This document shows, piece after piece, positions 33,801 through 42,980 of a stretch of 64,000 nucleotides of DNA. Location: positions 434,001-498,000 of the forward strand of contig NC_041778.1 of the NCBI RefSeq assembly GCF_900090045.1, read 5' to 3'. Made by a program: the position numbers and the translations under genes. A model generated the notes under the pieces. The model worked only from the letters and a program-made list of their open reading frames with translations, was not told the origin of the DNA and did not search any database. The stretch comes from Plasmodium malariae (lineage: Eukaryota; Apicomplexa; Aconoidasida; Haemosporida; Plasmodiidae). How positions within the stretch are numbered: the stretch's first letter is position 1; each line of letters begins with the position of its first letter.

Positions 33801-34281
33801 CAATAACAAATACGTATACAGCACAAGTACAGGTAGTGCTTACGAAGATATGTCTTTGTATATAGTTTTATGGGATATATTTACAAGTAACATTTCCAAG
33901 TATACTGTTCACTTCTTTCAGAAGAGTGAACTTATTATTCCAAAATCTTTAAATGAAGTTGAAAGAGCAAGAAAAAATGAATTTTTATATAATATTTCTC
34001 AGTATATGCCCATATATATTAATTCCATTTCGTCCATTATTTTAAATATCTGTAGAACTTTTTTATTTCATAAACCTTTATTTCCTTTCAAAAAAATAAT
34101 ATATAAATCAATCATATGTGTTATTGCAAGTGCAATTATAAAACATAAGGCAGAATTAATTCCTGCATGTGAATTAAAAAATATTAAGAAAGCAGAGGAT
34201 TATTTAAAATTTGAAAATAATATTGACGAAGAAGAATTAAATGAGTTGTCTGTGCTTTTTTTTCAGAACAATTTCTACTAA
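30871..34281 (+). CDS. RPAP2: RPAP2/Rtr1-type RNA polymerase II CTD phosphatase (putative)
   Basis: Rtr1/RPAP2 proteins dephosphorylate the Pol II C-terminal repeat and assist Pol II assembly and nuclear import. I start at ATG 30871 (MSAGKDVKLL), since the upstream in-frame residues are low-complexity Phe/Ser; this gives 1136 residues. Evidence: an N-terminal helix (LFERERKISSLARIYHRKLE) like that preceding the domain; CGFYAC at residues 178-183, the CX4C pair; KYKIDIKNKNIYLREYYDLF, matching KYKIDLKTNKVYD in the family; then CSTKC at 215-219, the CX3C pair, completing the zinc site, followed by YLLKQI. Most of the rest is Lys/Asn/Glu-rich, including EKTND repeats (33145-33330) and QKMSIDNEDEE repeats. 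The last 150 residues are of ordinary composition. Human RPAP2 is about 610 residues, so the parasite form is expanded. Confidence 0.78.
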   Translation: MSAGKDVKLLFERERKISSLARIYHRKLETLLIYINIPSKKKGTISFDDFFNINEICSYINTIHSVESEEVGKRYGSDKNNRRTKKKDDSRGESANTYGSDYNVQNNKDGINSTDEEILSDKNTNNTNNDENDVIIIKTDTDIFIKNLLIFLNNLIVLYFSRSNLVDVCINRRSYNKCGFYACDNIFLNNLNKSKYKIDIKNKNIYLREYYDLFCSTKCMNFNLYLLKQIIHNSRNSTESINLKKKCQLIHIMFLTFFPFFKFHDITYLFNNIDNLKIVNNKIYIQDYGKQLNINEKRGNEQQPVHQNLGQNEKKGNTSNQHNDHTHLNMLTNPDSVYIEIVEKQNDDIANVKGNSTVVVNGHIERGAHQGKEQITSAAGASNGTGKRIESEAALEAASEVEDLEGDLATNIGVNVPKMNEIIVEPPLSRNNSNSKTCNEKKVRKSKNVSFNEDIKLFKYHKDERVNEYTIGRTCLGKDAKEENVMIKLGGKLKNCKYLEFEENSNILTQTFFKFNENMCNKLIEEVDRNLFKSTKVNETDRKWNNKELPKKFSKLLLPSKNEKAVNSNKHDSNNSTCTVNKKENQEINENINEGLNNKIDDVIISKNDSDNMNEKICNEEKTDGDEEAFIKISKTDEREKKKNENITDDEMNTICEQVRNGTYVNKKYSFDNILQQTKLDESKIIGFNYGKEDFIKIASQKMNEINLKHDKEKKEKKIILLNTLNENKISVSNNLHTRSENCKDTYQDGSANEELMIEEKTNDEKTNDEKTNDEKTNDEKTNDEKTNDEKTNDAKTNDEKTNDEKTNDAKTNDEKTNDEKLQTNGNKCSYFNENKRDYDEVVTGICEAGVNNTEMRSNNDKGEQKMSIDNEDEEEQKMSSDIDEEEQKMSIDNEDEEQIQLQNLLMEKKKKIREEYIEKFKTNFPSLFGGLYIDQKKSGKCANKVDDGKLCTDEIRDDELRDDAKFGEDTKGPQKCNNKYVYSTSTGSAYEDMSLYIVLWDIFTSNISKYTVHFFQKSELIIPKSLNEVERARKNEFLYNISQYMPIYINSISSIILNICRTFLFHKPLFPFKKIIYKSIICVIASAIIKHKAELIPACELKNIKKAEDYLKFENNIDEEELNELSVLFFQNNFY
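33145..33330 (+). repeat. 15-bp coding array (EKTND) in RPAP2
   Basis: About 12 copies of GAAAAAACGAATGAT, with occasional GCA for GAA giving AKTND. All in frame and in the low-complexity middle of the protein. Confidence 0.92.
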
Positions 34282-34619
34282 TATAAATTCTGTTGGAAAG
34301 GGGGAAAAAGGAAAAAAGGAAAAAAGGAAAAAAGGAAATTATAAAAGCATACATAAAACTCTTTTTTAACGACAAAACGTGCACATAACGAAGGTGCCTT
34401 ATTTTATTTATTTTTTTTTTTTTTTTTTGTTTTAATACTGATTTGAAGTTTTATTGTGTATAAATTGCTTTTTACGATAATAAATCGGTAAAAAAAAGCC
34501 TTTGTACGCGTTATACCTTTTTTATCATTTTTATTAAGAAAAGTCATAAAGTAGCTTTTTTCAAATTATATACCTCATTTCGCGCATTTTTTTGCATAAT
34601 TTATGCCTTTTGTGCAAAT

Positions 34620-34870
34620 AACACGTGTGTACATATAACTCGTATGTACATATAACACCTATGTACATATAATACCTATGTACATATAACACCTTTGTAC
34701 ATATAACACCTTTGTACATATAAACTTTGTACATATAACACCTTTGTACATATAACACCTTTGTACATATAACACCTTGTACATATAACACCTATGTACA
34801 TATAACACCTATGTACATATAACACCTATGTACATATAACACCTATGTACATATAACACCTATGTACATA
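34620..34870. repeat. 17-bp ACACCTATGTACATATA minisatellite
   Basis: About 14 copies, with ACACCTTTGTACATATA as the main variant grouped in the middle of the array. Confidence 0.9.
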
Positions 34871-35639
34871 TAAATAACTCGTACGTGCAAATAATATGTA
34901 CATATAGACATAAACATATTATAAATTTAATGCATTAGCCATATTCTGTAAGCCAACTCGTTGCTCTTACAGTTTTTACTAAATATAAAAATTTTTTTTT
35001 GTACTGTTATCTTTTTGCCACATCACTTATCACCAAAGTTTCACATGAGAAATGCAAAATATATTTAGAAGGAAATGTAAGTGCTTGCAACTATATCTTA
35101 TGCGCAATTCGTTCGTTGTGCATGTATGCATTATATATATATATGTATGTATATATGTGTATGCTTTGTAATTTTTACAATAAATAGCTGTTTGTTCGAT
35201 TCTATGTAGCATAGACGTTAAAATAAATCCATTTTGTACAATTCTTTTACACATTATTCCTGTGGTACAACGGAGGGAGATTGCTCGTAAAGCAACGACC
35301 ATTTGAAGTGAAAAAAAAGGGAGAAGCGACCTTATACCTATACCTGCATTCACGCACAAACATATATGTATATATACATATGCATGTTTGTATGTATATA
35401 TTTATACATATATGGGGGGGGTAGTACTTTCGTACACACAGCGCGCCCATATAGTTCATCGTAAATCAAAATGGTCCAGCATGAACTCTCAGGTGAAAAT
35501 GAATAAATATTAGCGCAGCAAAAATTGTGTCTCCGGAAATAATATAGTTCAAATGAAGCTAATATTTAAACAAAATATAAGAGTAGGTAATTAATAAAAA
35601 TTAACCATCTTTTCCATTTTTTTTACATAATTTTTTATA

Positions 35640-35870
35640 CATTTTTTTTTATATTTTTTTACACACATTTTTATATTTTTTTACATACATTTTTATATTT
35701 TTTTACACACATTTTTATATTTTTTTACATACATTTTTATATTTTTTACATACATTTTTATATTTTTTACATACATTTTTATATTTTTTTACATACATTT
35801 TTATATTTTTTTACATACATTTTTATATTTTTTTACATACATTTTTATATTTTTTTACATGCATTTTTAT
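35640..35870. repeat. 22-bp TACATACATTTTTATATTTT array
   Basis: About ten copies separated only by T-run length changes. The array lies within 40 bases of the stop codon at 35904, so it is probably transcribed as 3' UTR of the 704-residue gene. Confidence 0.9.
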
Positions 35871-35903
35871 ACTTGTTTTTCTTTTTCTTCTTTTTCTTTT
35901 TAT

Positions 35904-38018
35904 TCATTCATTGCTTGTACGGACGAAGTGCATCCAGTAGTTCACTATAAACAGCAAGAGCAATTTGTTTATAGGAATTACGCTATGATATATTCTTCCT
36001 TCAACGATAAATACAAAAGAAAAAAAATTGTTGAGCAGACATTCGAGGGATTTACCTCTTACTAACTGTTCCCCATTGTGGCTGTTTTGTTGTTCATTTT
36101 GAAAATTTGCACAATTTTTATCGCCCTCTTTTTTGTGTTCGCTTTTTTCGCTAGCTGTAAATTTTTTTAAAACTTGCAGATTATATAGCTCTTTTCCTGA
36201 TGTAGTGATATTTTTTTCGCGCTCATTTTTTCCACCTTTACTATTCTCATAAAAATTGTTGTCGAGTAACAAAATATCTTCCTTCGTATTTCTAATGAAA
36301 TTTGATAAATCGTTCATTTTTATATAAGGTATATCATACTCTGGTAGATTAACAAATTTCTTAACAGGCAATATTTCATCATTCCAATTTTCGAAAAAAA
36401 TGCTGACCTCTTCAGAAATTTTGAGCCCTTCAGCATATTTTTTGAAAACATTTTTATTATTGATTAATTCATTAGGTATAGGACACTGAATGTTCTTTTC
36501 GTAACTATTTTCATAGTTATTTTCATAGTTATTTTCATAATAATTTTTTTTTATGTAAAAGTTATTGGATGTGCTATTTTTTACACATTTGATAGCGTTT
36601 ATATACTTCCACAGTCTTACGTCTGCACAGTTTGTTTCATCAGAATTAAACATCAATAAGGTGCTGAAGTAACCTTTTTTTTTACCTGTACTGTGCATGT
36701 TTATAAATGAGATATTTTTATCCACATGTTTTGTAGTATCCATTTTATGAGAAGAATAGTTCTCCATCATCTTCATCTCCTTCATCTTTTTCTGCTTCAC
36801 CTTCCTTTTTTTATTTTCTCCCTGAATTATGGGTATTATGTTAAATGCAAAAATTGTATAGCCGTCTTTTAGTTCATCTGTTGTAAAAATATGTGTCGAT
36901 AAAACATTAAAAGGGTCAAATTCAAAAATTTTGGAATGAAAATGCATAATAATCATTTTATTTTCATATATACAATTATCATACAATAATTTTTTATATA
37001 AAATAGGTATTCTGCTCTGAGGAATTCCTTTCTCGATATTTAACTGAGTTATAAAATTCATGTTATTTGTATCAATTTTATTTTTTTTTGCTCTAAAGGA
37101 ATGATCAATAAATTCGTCTTTGTAACATTTAAGAAAATTATAAAAATTGTCGTCATTGTTATTTTTAAGCTTATAGTTATTCCCTATTGCTATTTTTGTG
37201 TCTCCCCTCTTTTCTTTAGTAGCTGCTACATTATATTCCTTAAAAATTTTGTCATACAACTTTAGTAGCTCTTTATTCGTGTACACATTATTTTTTATAC
37301 TTATATTGTATTTCGTATTTGTTCTCTTCTTACTATCTAAGCAATAACTGTAGTCATTTATTTCTATAACATGGAAGAGAAGACATTTGGAATCTTCAGT
37401 AAGTTCAAACCCAGGACGTAATAATTTAATGTACATCATTTCTTTGTTAAAAAAAAAAAAAAGATGATACATTCCTCTTTCAAGCTGAGGAAAAAAACAG
37501 CTTAAAATGTTTTTATTAATGGTGCAAGGTATAGTAAAGCATTCCTTTCCTTTTATTTGAATTTCTATCCTTCCCTTTTGTATACTTTTATTTGCTAGTA
37601 TTATGTTCACTTTATCTTCACAATTTTCATATACGACGGATGTGTAATTTTCGACAATTAAATACTTTCTTTTTTTTGGAAAAATGCATTTCTCCTCCTC
37701 AGTGAGGTTGTCCCCTCCCCACTCGGCAACACGGTACACTCCAAATTTGTCAAAGCGAGGTCTTTCACTACTGCCAATATAACGTCTTTCATTATTATCA
37801 ATTGTTTTCTTATGAACTTTCCAATGACCTCCTTCTTCCTCATTTATATCATCCTTATCAGAAATAATATGTTTAAAGCTACTGAAATTTTCTTTATCTT
37901 TGTTTTCATTGTCACCCCTATTCAGTACTTCGTCCTTTAAAAAACCCGTAAAATTGTGTTTTTCAAAAATGTTATGAATTCTGCCCCTTAATACGTATTT
38001 AAATTGTGCATTTTCCAT
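35904..38018 (-). CDS. conserved-type Plasmodium protein of unknown function (704 aa)
   Basis: Open frame from ATG 38018 to 35904. I do not recognise the family. The first 32 residues (FKYVLRGRIHNIFEKHNFTG and onward to LKDEVL) have the spacing of a LisH/FOP-like helical motif, but this is a weak visual impression. Residues 120-220 are beta-rich (KYLIVENYTSVVYENCEDK, IEIQIKGKECFTIPC). Residues 330-400 include a non-repetitive block (IPQSRIPILYKKLLYDNCIY). A short NNYENNYENSYE repeat occurs near residue 520. The final 32 residues (EGRIYHSVIPINKLL...) are separated from the rest by a 57-base stretch, 36055-35999, with GTAAAT...AAG borders and a poly-T, so it may be a small intron that happens to be open. 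No signal peptide is seen. Confidence 0.75.
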   Translation of the reverse strand: MENAQFKYVLRGRIHNIFEKHNFTGFLKDEVLNRGDNENKDKENFSSFKHIISDKDDINEEEGGHWKVHKKTIDNNERRYIGSSERPRFDKFGVYRVAEWGGDNLTEEEKCIFPKKRKYLIVENYTSVVYENCEDKVNIILANKSIQKGRIEIQIKGKECFTIPCTINKNILSCFFPQLERGMYHLFFFFNKEMMYIKLLRPGFELTEDSKCLLFHVIEINDYSYCLDSKKRTNTKYNISIKNNVYTNKELLKLYDKIFKEYNVAATKEKRGDTKIAIGNNYKLKNNNDDNFYNFLKCYKDEFIDHSFRAKKNKIDTNNMNFITQLNIEKGIPQSRIPILYKKLLYDNCIYENKMIIMHFHSKIFEFDPFNVLSTHIFTTDELKDGYTIFAFNIIPIIQGENKKRKVKQKKMKEMKMMENYSSHKMDTTKHVDKNISFINMHSTGKKKGYFSTLLMFNSDETNCADVRLWKYINAIKCVKNSTSNNFYIKKNYYENNYENNYENSYEKNIQCPIPNELINNKNVFKKYAEGLKISEEVSIFFENWNDEILPVKKFVNLPEYDIPYIKMNDLSNFIRNTKEDILLLDNNFYENSKGGKNEREKNITTSGKELYNLQVLKKFTASEKSEHKKEGDKNCANFQNEQQNSHNGEQLVRGKSLECLLNNFFSFVFIVEGRIYHSVIPINKLLLLFIVNYWMHFVRTSNE

Positions 38019-38417
38019 TTAAAAAAAATATCAAAAAATGAAAAATTAAAATAAAAAAAATATATAAAATCAATAAAAAGGGGAAGAAGCAACAGGTTAC
38101 TTATTGCAGTTATACAAAAATGCAGATAAAAAAGACACATACAAAAAAAAAAAAAAAAAAAAAAATTATATAAATAAGCCACTTGTGAAAAATGAAAAAG
38201 TAGGACAGGGGAAAAAAATATATATACATCTGCTTCTATGAAGTGAAAGCATTATGAAAAATATACATATGTATATGGGTTATACATACATAATACGTGC
38301 ATACCTACCTACATATATATATATATATATGTTCGTATTTTCCCTTGTGCACACATTTCTACACTGTAAAAAGAAAATTCATAATTTTACTTTACGCTCA
38401 AAAATAATAAAGACAAT
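38019..38417. other. 5' flank of the 704-residue gene
   Basis: About 400 bases of AT-rich DNA with A runs at 38145-38165 and a (TA)n patch near 38310. It presumably holds the promoter of the minus-strand gene that starts at 38018. Confidence 0.6.
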
Positions 38418-38587
38418 TTAAGAATGTAATGTGAGTAGACCAACAAACATAACACTCACAGTTAAAAACAATTTATGTATTCCATAAGCAGTTAATACTG
38501 TATTTGTGGAGGCTTCAATAAAACTTTGAAAAAAAAAAAAAAAAAAAAAAAATTGTATATTGAACAAAATAGCTTGTACATATAAAG

Positions 38588-38618
<31 letters not shown>

Positions 38619-38656
38619 GTTCTTATTAAACAACTGTATCTACAACGTCCACACAT
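38418..38656 (-). CDS. possible tiny single-span membrane protein, two exons
   Basis: The open segment 38523-38418 reads FIEASTNTVLTAYGIHKLFL then TVSVMFVGLLTLHS and stop. Its mixed composition is unlike the Lys/Phe-only shadows around it, and it ends in one hydrophobic span. Splicing it (acceptor CAAAG after a T run) to an upstream piece 38656-38580 (ATG TGT GGA CGT..., a run of Lys codons, donor TAT|GTACAA) gives 60 residues in frame. The intron would be only 56 bases and exon 1 is mostly poly-A, so the model is speculative. No homologue recognised. Confidence 0.3.
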
Positions 38657-39799
38657 CCAACAACACTAAGCACAGTTATTATTAGGCACCAAAATGCAGG
38701 TCAAAATTATTATATTTCAAATATACTTCTTTCACATTTGTTCTTTTGTAAAAGCTATTTTCTCCTTTAGCTTGATTAAAAAAGTAAAATTAGTCAAACG
38801 TTAATATCCTTGGGGTGACTATTTTACGCAATTATATTAATTATTACTTTCAAAAAAAAATAAAAAAAAATAAAATAAAATAATAAAATAATACAATAAT
38901 AAAATGATAAAGTGGTAAAATGATAAAATGATAAAATGATAAAATGGTAAAATGATAAAATGATAAAATGATAAAATGGTAAAATGATAAAATGATAAAA
39001 TGTAAAATGATAAAATGATAAAATGATAAAATGATAAAATGATAAAATGATAAAATGATAAAATGATAAAATGATAAAATGATTAAATAAAATAAAACAG
39101 TATGATATGGTATGATATAATACAGTACAACACAGTATAAAAATAAAATTAAAAAAATATAAAAATTATTTAAAATATTTTATGAGAATAAATTAATATT
39201 TTCGTTATTAATTATGTATACACACAGGTGTAAACGCTAAATAATACCTTGGCAAAAAACGAAATATGTGTAACTGTGTATTTAAAAGGGAAGACGTGAA
39301 GGGAGATGTATATATTAAAAAAATATGTGCATATGGGTATGTATACATATTTATGTATTTGCTTATTTGCGTGTGTACGTATGTATATATACATACACGT
39401 AGGCGAACATCTTTTTCAAAAACTACCTTTTCAATAAATAGTATGTCATTAAAAAGCCTGTGAGGCTCATGTTAAAATTTAAAAAAAAAAAAAAAAATCT
39501 TCAAAACGACGCGTCATAAAATCACCTATTAAGAAAATCTATTTCGAATTTACAATTGCAAACTTAATTATATTTATTTTCTACCAATGATTACACTCCC
39601 TACGGTTAAAAAATTCTACTGATACGCGTGAAAATATGTGCTGCTAATACATGCACACTCCTTCATTTTAGCTACATATACGAATATATATGTATATATA
39701 TATATATATTATGTGTGTGGACTTAACGTTACACCCCCAATTGACGATTTTTTTAATATAATTTTAAATACGCTCAAGAACTAATATATATAATATATA
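38657..39799. other. spacer with a GATAAAAT array
   Basis: About 1.1 kb upstream of the tiny candidate and downstream of FAM136A. The main content is an 8-bp GATAAAAT array at 38885-39085. No gene is supported. Confidence 0.65.
38885..39085. repeat. 8-bp GATAAAAT array
   Basis: About 24 copies of TGATAAAA with periodic TGGTAAAA variants in the first half. Confidence 0.92.
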
Positions 39800-40517
39800 T
39801 TATTTCATTTCCTCTTTTAGCGTTTTGTGCAACCTGTCCGATATCTCTGGTAACATGGGTTCATGCTTATCAAAACATTTCACTACGCAACCTTCCATCT
39901 CTTTTTCTATGGTTGGACCGTCAATACTTGCGTTGCTTTTTGCATAATTTGGTGAGTACTTGTAAAAACATGACTGAAAGGGTGGAAAGAAAAAAAATAG
40001 CACATTAATGTAAATGTAAATATAAATGTAAATATAAATGTAAATATAAATGTAAATATAAATGTAAATGTAAATGTAAATATAAATGTAAATGTAAATG
40101 TAAATGCAAAAGTAAATATAAATGTAAATGTAAATGTATATACATAAGTATGTGTGCATATGGGCACATGTGGAGGTGAACGAGATGTGTACATTTATTG
40201 AGCTCATATTATGTCTTGTTCCCAACCTGCTGGCATGACTGTAAATTATTTTGTAGGTTTTGCATTTCATTCTGGACTGCCTGAACAAAATGTTCCGTTC
40301 CCTTCTGACAGTTGTTAACACATTTTCCAATTGTCTCAAAATCCGTATTATACGTATCAAAACAATTCACACAACAGATAAAAGACTTTTTTTGAAACGG
40401 AAGACTTTCCGTACTTATTTTATTTAATATGTTATCTATTTTTGATTGAAACTCATTTGTTCTTTTCGTTAAATTTGTTATCATATGATTCGTCGATGGA
40501 CTGCTTAAAAATGACAT
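39800..40517 (-). CDS. FAM136A: FAM136A (DUF842) family protein, mitochondrial intermembrane-space type
   Basis: FAM136A proteins are small helical proteins with four CX3C pairs, reported in mitochondria. Two exons, 40517-40227 and 39973-39800, with intron GTTGGG...TTTCAG, give 154 residues. The Cys pairs are C48-C52, C66-C70, C95-C99 (across the splice junction) and C126-C130, in the same order and spacing as in animal FAM136A. The C-terminal block [20 protein letters not shown] matches the family's SCVTKCVDDHMHLIP segment. No presequence is seen, which fits import by the MIA40 disulfide relay (inference). The intron carries a 12-bp AAATGTAAATAT array. The unspliced frame of exon 1 stops after five extra residues, so the junction matters for the third Cys pair. 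Confidence 0.92.
40015..40135. repeat. 12-bp AAATGTAAATAT array in the FAM136A intron
   Basis: Alternating AAATGT and AAATAT hexamers repeat for about 120 bases within the intron 40226-39974. Confidence 0.9.
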
Positions 40518-40574
40518 TTTTTTTGAGTCTTCAATTTTTTTTTTTTATTAACTTTTAATTACGTATGCTTTATA

Positions 40575-40683
40575 TTTTATTAACATGTAATATTTTTCTT
40601 ACAAACATTTACCAATTTTTTTTTTTTTTATTAACATGTAATATTTTTCTTACAAACATTTACCAATTTTTTTTTTTTTTTAA
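40575..40683. repeat. tandem duplication of a ~55-bp segment
   Basis: ATTAACATGTAATATTTTTC... through ACATTTACCAA plus a T run occurs twice in direct succession, differing only in T-run length. It lies in the FAM136A 5' flank. Confidence 0.88.
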
Positions 40684-42329
40684 ACTTGTAAAATGATGTT
40701 ATTTGGTTTATTTATTTTTTTTTTTCTATGAACAGGTAATTATTTTTTTTAATAAATGATTTGCAAATGATGATAATTTGTTTATTCGTTTGTTTATTTA
40801 TCCATTTAATAGTTTATTTATTCAGCCATTTAATCGTTTATTTATTCAGCCATTTAATCGTTTATTTATTCAGCCATTTAATCGTTTATTTATTCAGCCA
40901 TTCGTTAATTAATTTATTATTCATTGATTTATTTATTTACCCATGTATCCATTTATTCAATCATTTATTTGTTTTTCTTTTTATGAACACGTAAAAACTT
41001 TTTTCTACGTAATTGTTTATGCATTTTTTTTTTATTGGCTTGCAATAAGGAATACTTGTGATATAACTTAGAAAATACACGGGCATACACTTCTCTAAAT
41101 TTTATTTACCTATTATTTTCTTTTATGTTTTTTAAACATTTTCAAAGTATATATACAATTTAAAATTCAACTAAATCAGCTAAAAATAAAAGATTTTTAA
41201 ATTTTCCATTATATTATTACATATACAATATTATATATACTTGTTTGTTAAAAGGGAGGCTTAAAATAATAAAAATGTACGAAATGTAAAATAAACAGAA
41301 TGAATAATGGAATAAAAAATCAAAAAAAAGAAGAAGAAATGTTGATATTACAGATGAGATATATACTACCATAAAATAAACGTTATACATTATATACTTT
41401 TGTAAGTTAGAAAAAGATTCAGTACCTTACATGCGAACAATATATGATAAGAAAAAAAAAAATATATATATATAGGTTACATGATAAAAAATTGGTTTAT
41501 ACACATAGCTTTTAATATAGGAGAATTAACTTGTAAATTTAAGAAAAAAAAAAACAAAAAAAAAAAAAAAAAGAAAATGAAAATGAAACCCGTTATTTAT
41601 TATAAACTGCTTAATAAAACAACACCATATGCTACAAAATAACAAATGCGTCCTTTTTTAAAGCAGTAAAAGTGTGTAAACAAATGTTTAAATAAAAAAT
41701 GTTAAACATGTAGGAAATGACTTTTTGCTCCACCATGTTTAAGTATGCATACGAGCATTCATACGAATATTCCTACGTCCATACGCACGTATATATATAT
41801 ATATATATATACATGTATATACAATATTCGTTGGAAATGTGGTTATTTCTCACTAAAAAAGTTTAAATCCCCATGTGTTATTTAACATATTCTATAAAAG
41901 TGATTAGAAAAAATTACATAGGGGAATAGGTAATGCAAAATAGGGGATATTCAAACCTTTTACAGTATAAAATCAAAAAAGGAAAAACAGTTATTAAACT
42001 GGCTTTATGATACAATTGTCACATAGATACGTGCATAGTTAAATATATATGTATGATGTAAATTTATATGATGAAAAAACGGAGGAGGTATCTCTCCTCA
42101 TGTTAGAAATACAAGGGAAGTGTGCATATAAACACTTGACCCTTATAGCAGTATAGTAGGATAACACATCCTTTCACAGTTATCTCTTCTTATATTGTTG
42201 CATCTCATTGAATCTCTCTTTTCTTTTTTTTTTTCAAATAAAATTTTATTAATAATTTCTCCTGACTGAGTCATAATCATTTATTAAAATGCCCCTTAAT
42301 TATCAAAGAGGAAATAACTTCTTAGGTGT

Positions 42330-42362
<33 letters not shown>

Positions 42363-42399
42363 CTTATATCTTTTCCATCTCTTATCTCCACGTACATTT

Positions 42400-42555
42400 T
42401 TGTACATTCTCATACATTTTTGTACATTCTCATACATTTTTGTACATTCTCATACATTTTTGTACATTCTCATACATTTTCATACATTCTCATACATTTT
42501 CATACATTCTCATACATTTTCATACATTCTCATATATTCTCATATATTCTCATAC
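42400..42555. repeat. 20-bp CATACATTTTTGTACATTCT array
   Basis: About eight copies. Copies 1-4 have TTTTTGTACATTCT and later copies TTTTCATACATTCT, then CATATATTCT, showing stepwise divergence along the array. Confidence 0.9.
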
Positions 42556-42654
42556 ATTCTCTCATATGCTTAATCATGTCACCTTTTCTGTCTTTTATAT
42601 TATAAACAATTATCAGCAAGGTGAGAAAAAAAAAAAAATCATAAAAAGGAAAAT

Positions 42655-42980
42655 TAAGCAAAACTAAGTAAAATTAAGTAAAAATAAGTATAAATAAGTA
42701 AAATTAAGTGAAACTAAGTAAAAATAAGTAAAAATAAGTAAAAATAAGTAAAACTAAGTAAAAATAAGTGAAACTAAGTAAAAATAAGTAAAAATAAGTA
42801 AAACTAAGTAAAACTAAGTAAAATTAAGTAAAAATAAGTAAAATAAGTAAAAATAAGTAAAAATAAGTAAAACTAAGTAAAAATAAGTAAAACTAAGTAA
42901 AAATAAGTGAAACTAAGTAAAAATAAGTAAAAATAAGTAAAACTAAGTAAAACTAAGTAAAAATAAGTAAAACTAAGTAA
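42655..42980. repeat. AAGTAAAAAT/AAGTAAAACT array abutting a start codon
   Basis: About 30 copies of a 9-12 base unit (AAGTAAAAAT, AAGTAAAACT, AAGTGAAACT). The array runs right up to the ATG at 42981, so the 5' leader of the next gene is probably made of it. Confidence 0.88.

Larger units (their letters stand above)
34282..35903. other. convergent spacer with two tandem arrays
   Basis: About 1.6 kb between the 3' ends of RPAP2 and the 704-residue gene. A 17-bp ACACCTATGTACATATA array spans about 34620-34870. A TACATACATTTTTATATTTT array (about 22 bp) spans 35640-35870 and ends just short of the next stop codon. No gene supported. Confidence 0.7.
40518..42980. other. 2.5-kb divergent intergenic region FAM136A / CFAP-like gene
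   Basis: No supportable gene. Contains a duplicated segment of about 55 bases (40575-40683), a 24-bp TTTATTTATTCAGCCATTTAATCG-type array (40800-40905), (TA)n near 41790, a poly-T run at 42331-42362, a 20-bp CATACATTTTTGTACATTCT array (42400-42555) and a 10-12 bp AAGTAAAAAT/AAGTAAAACT array (42655-42980). The last ends exactly at the downstream ATG. Confidence 0.7.
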
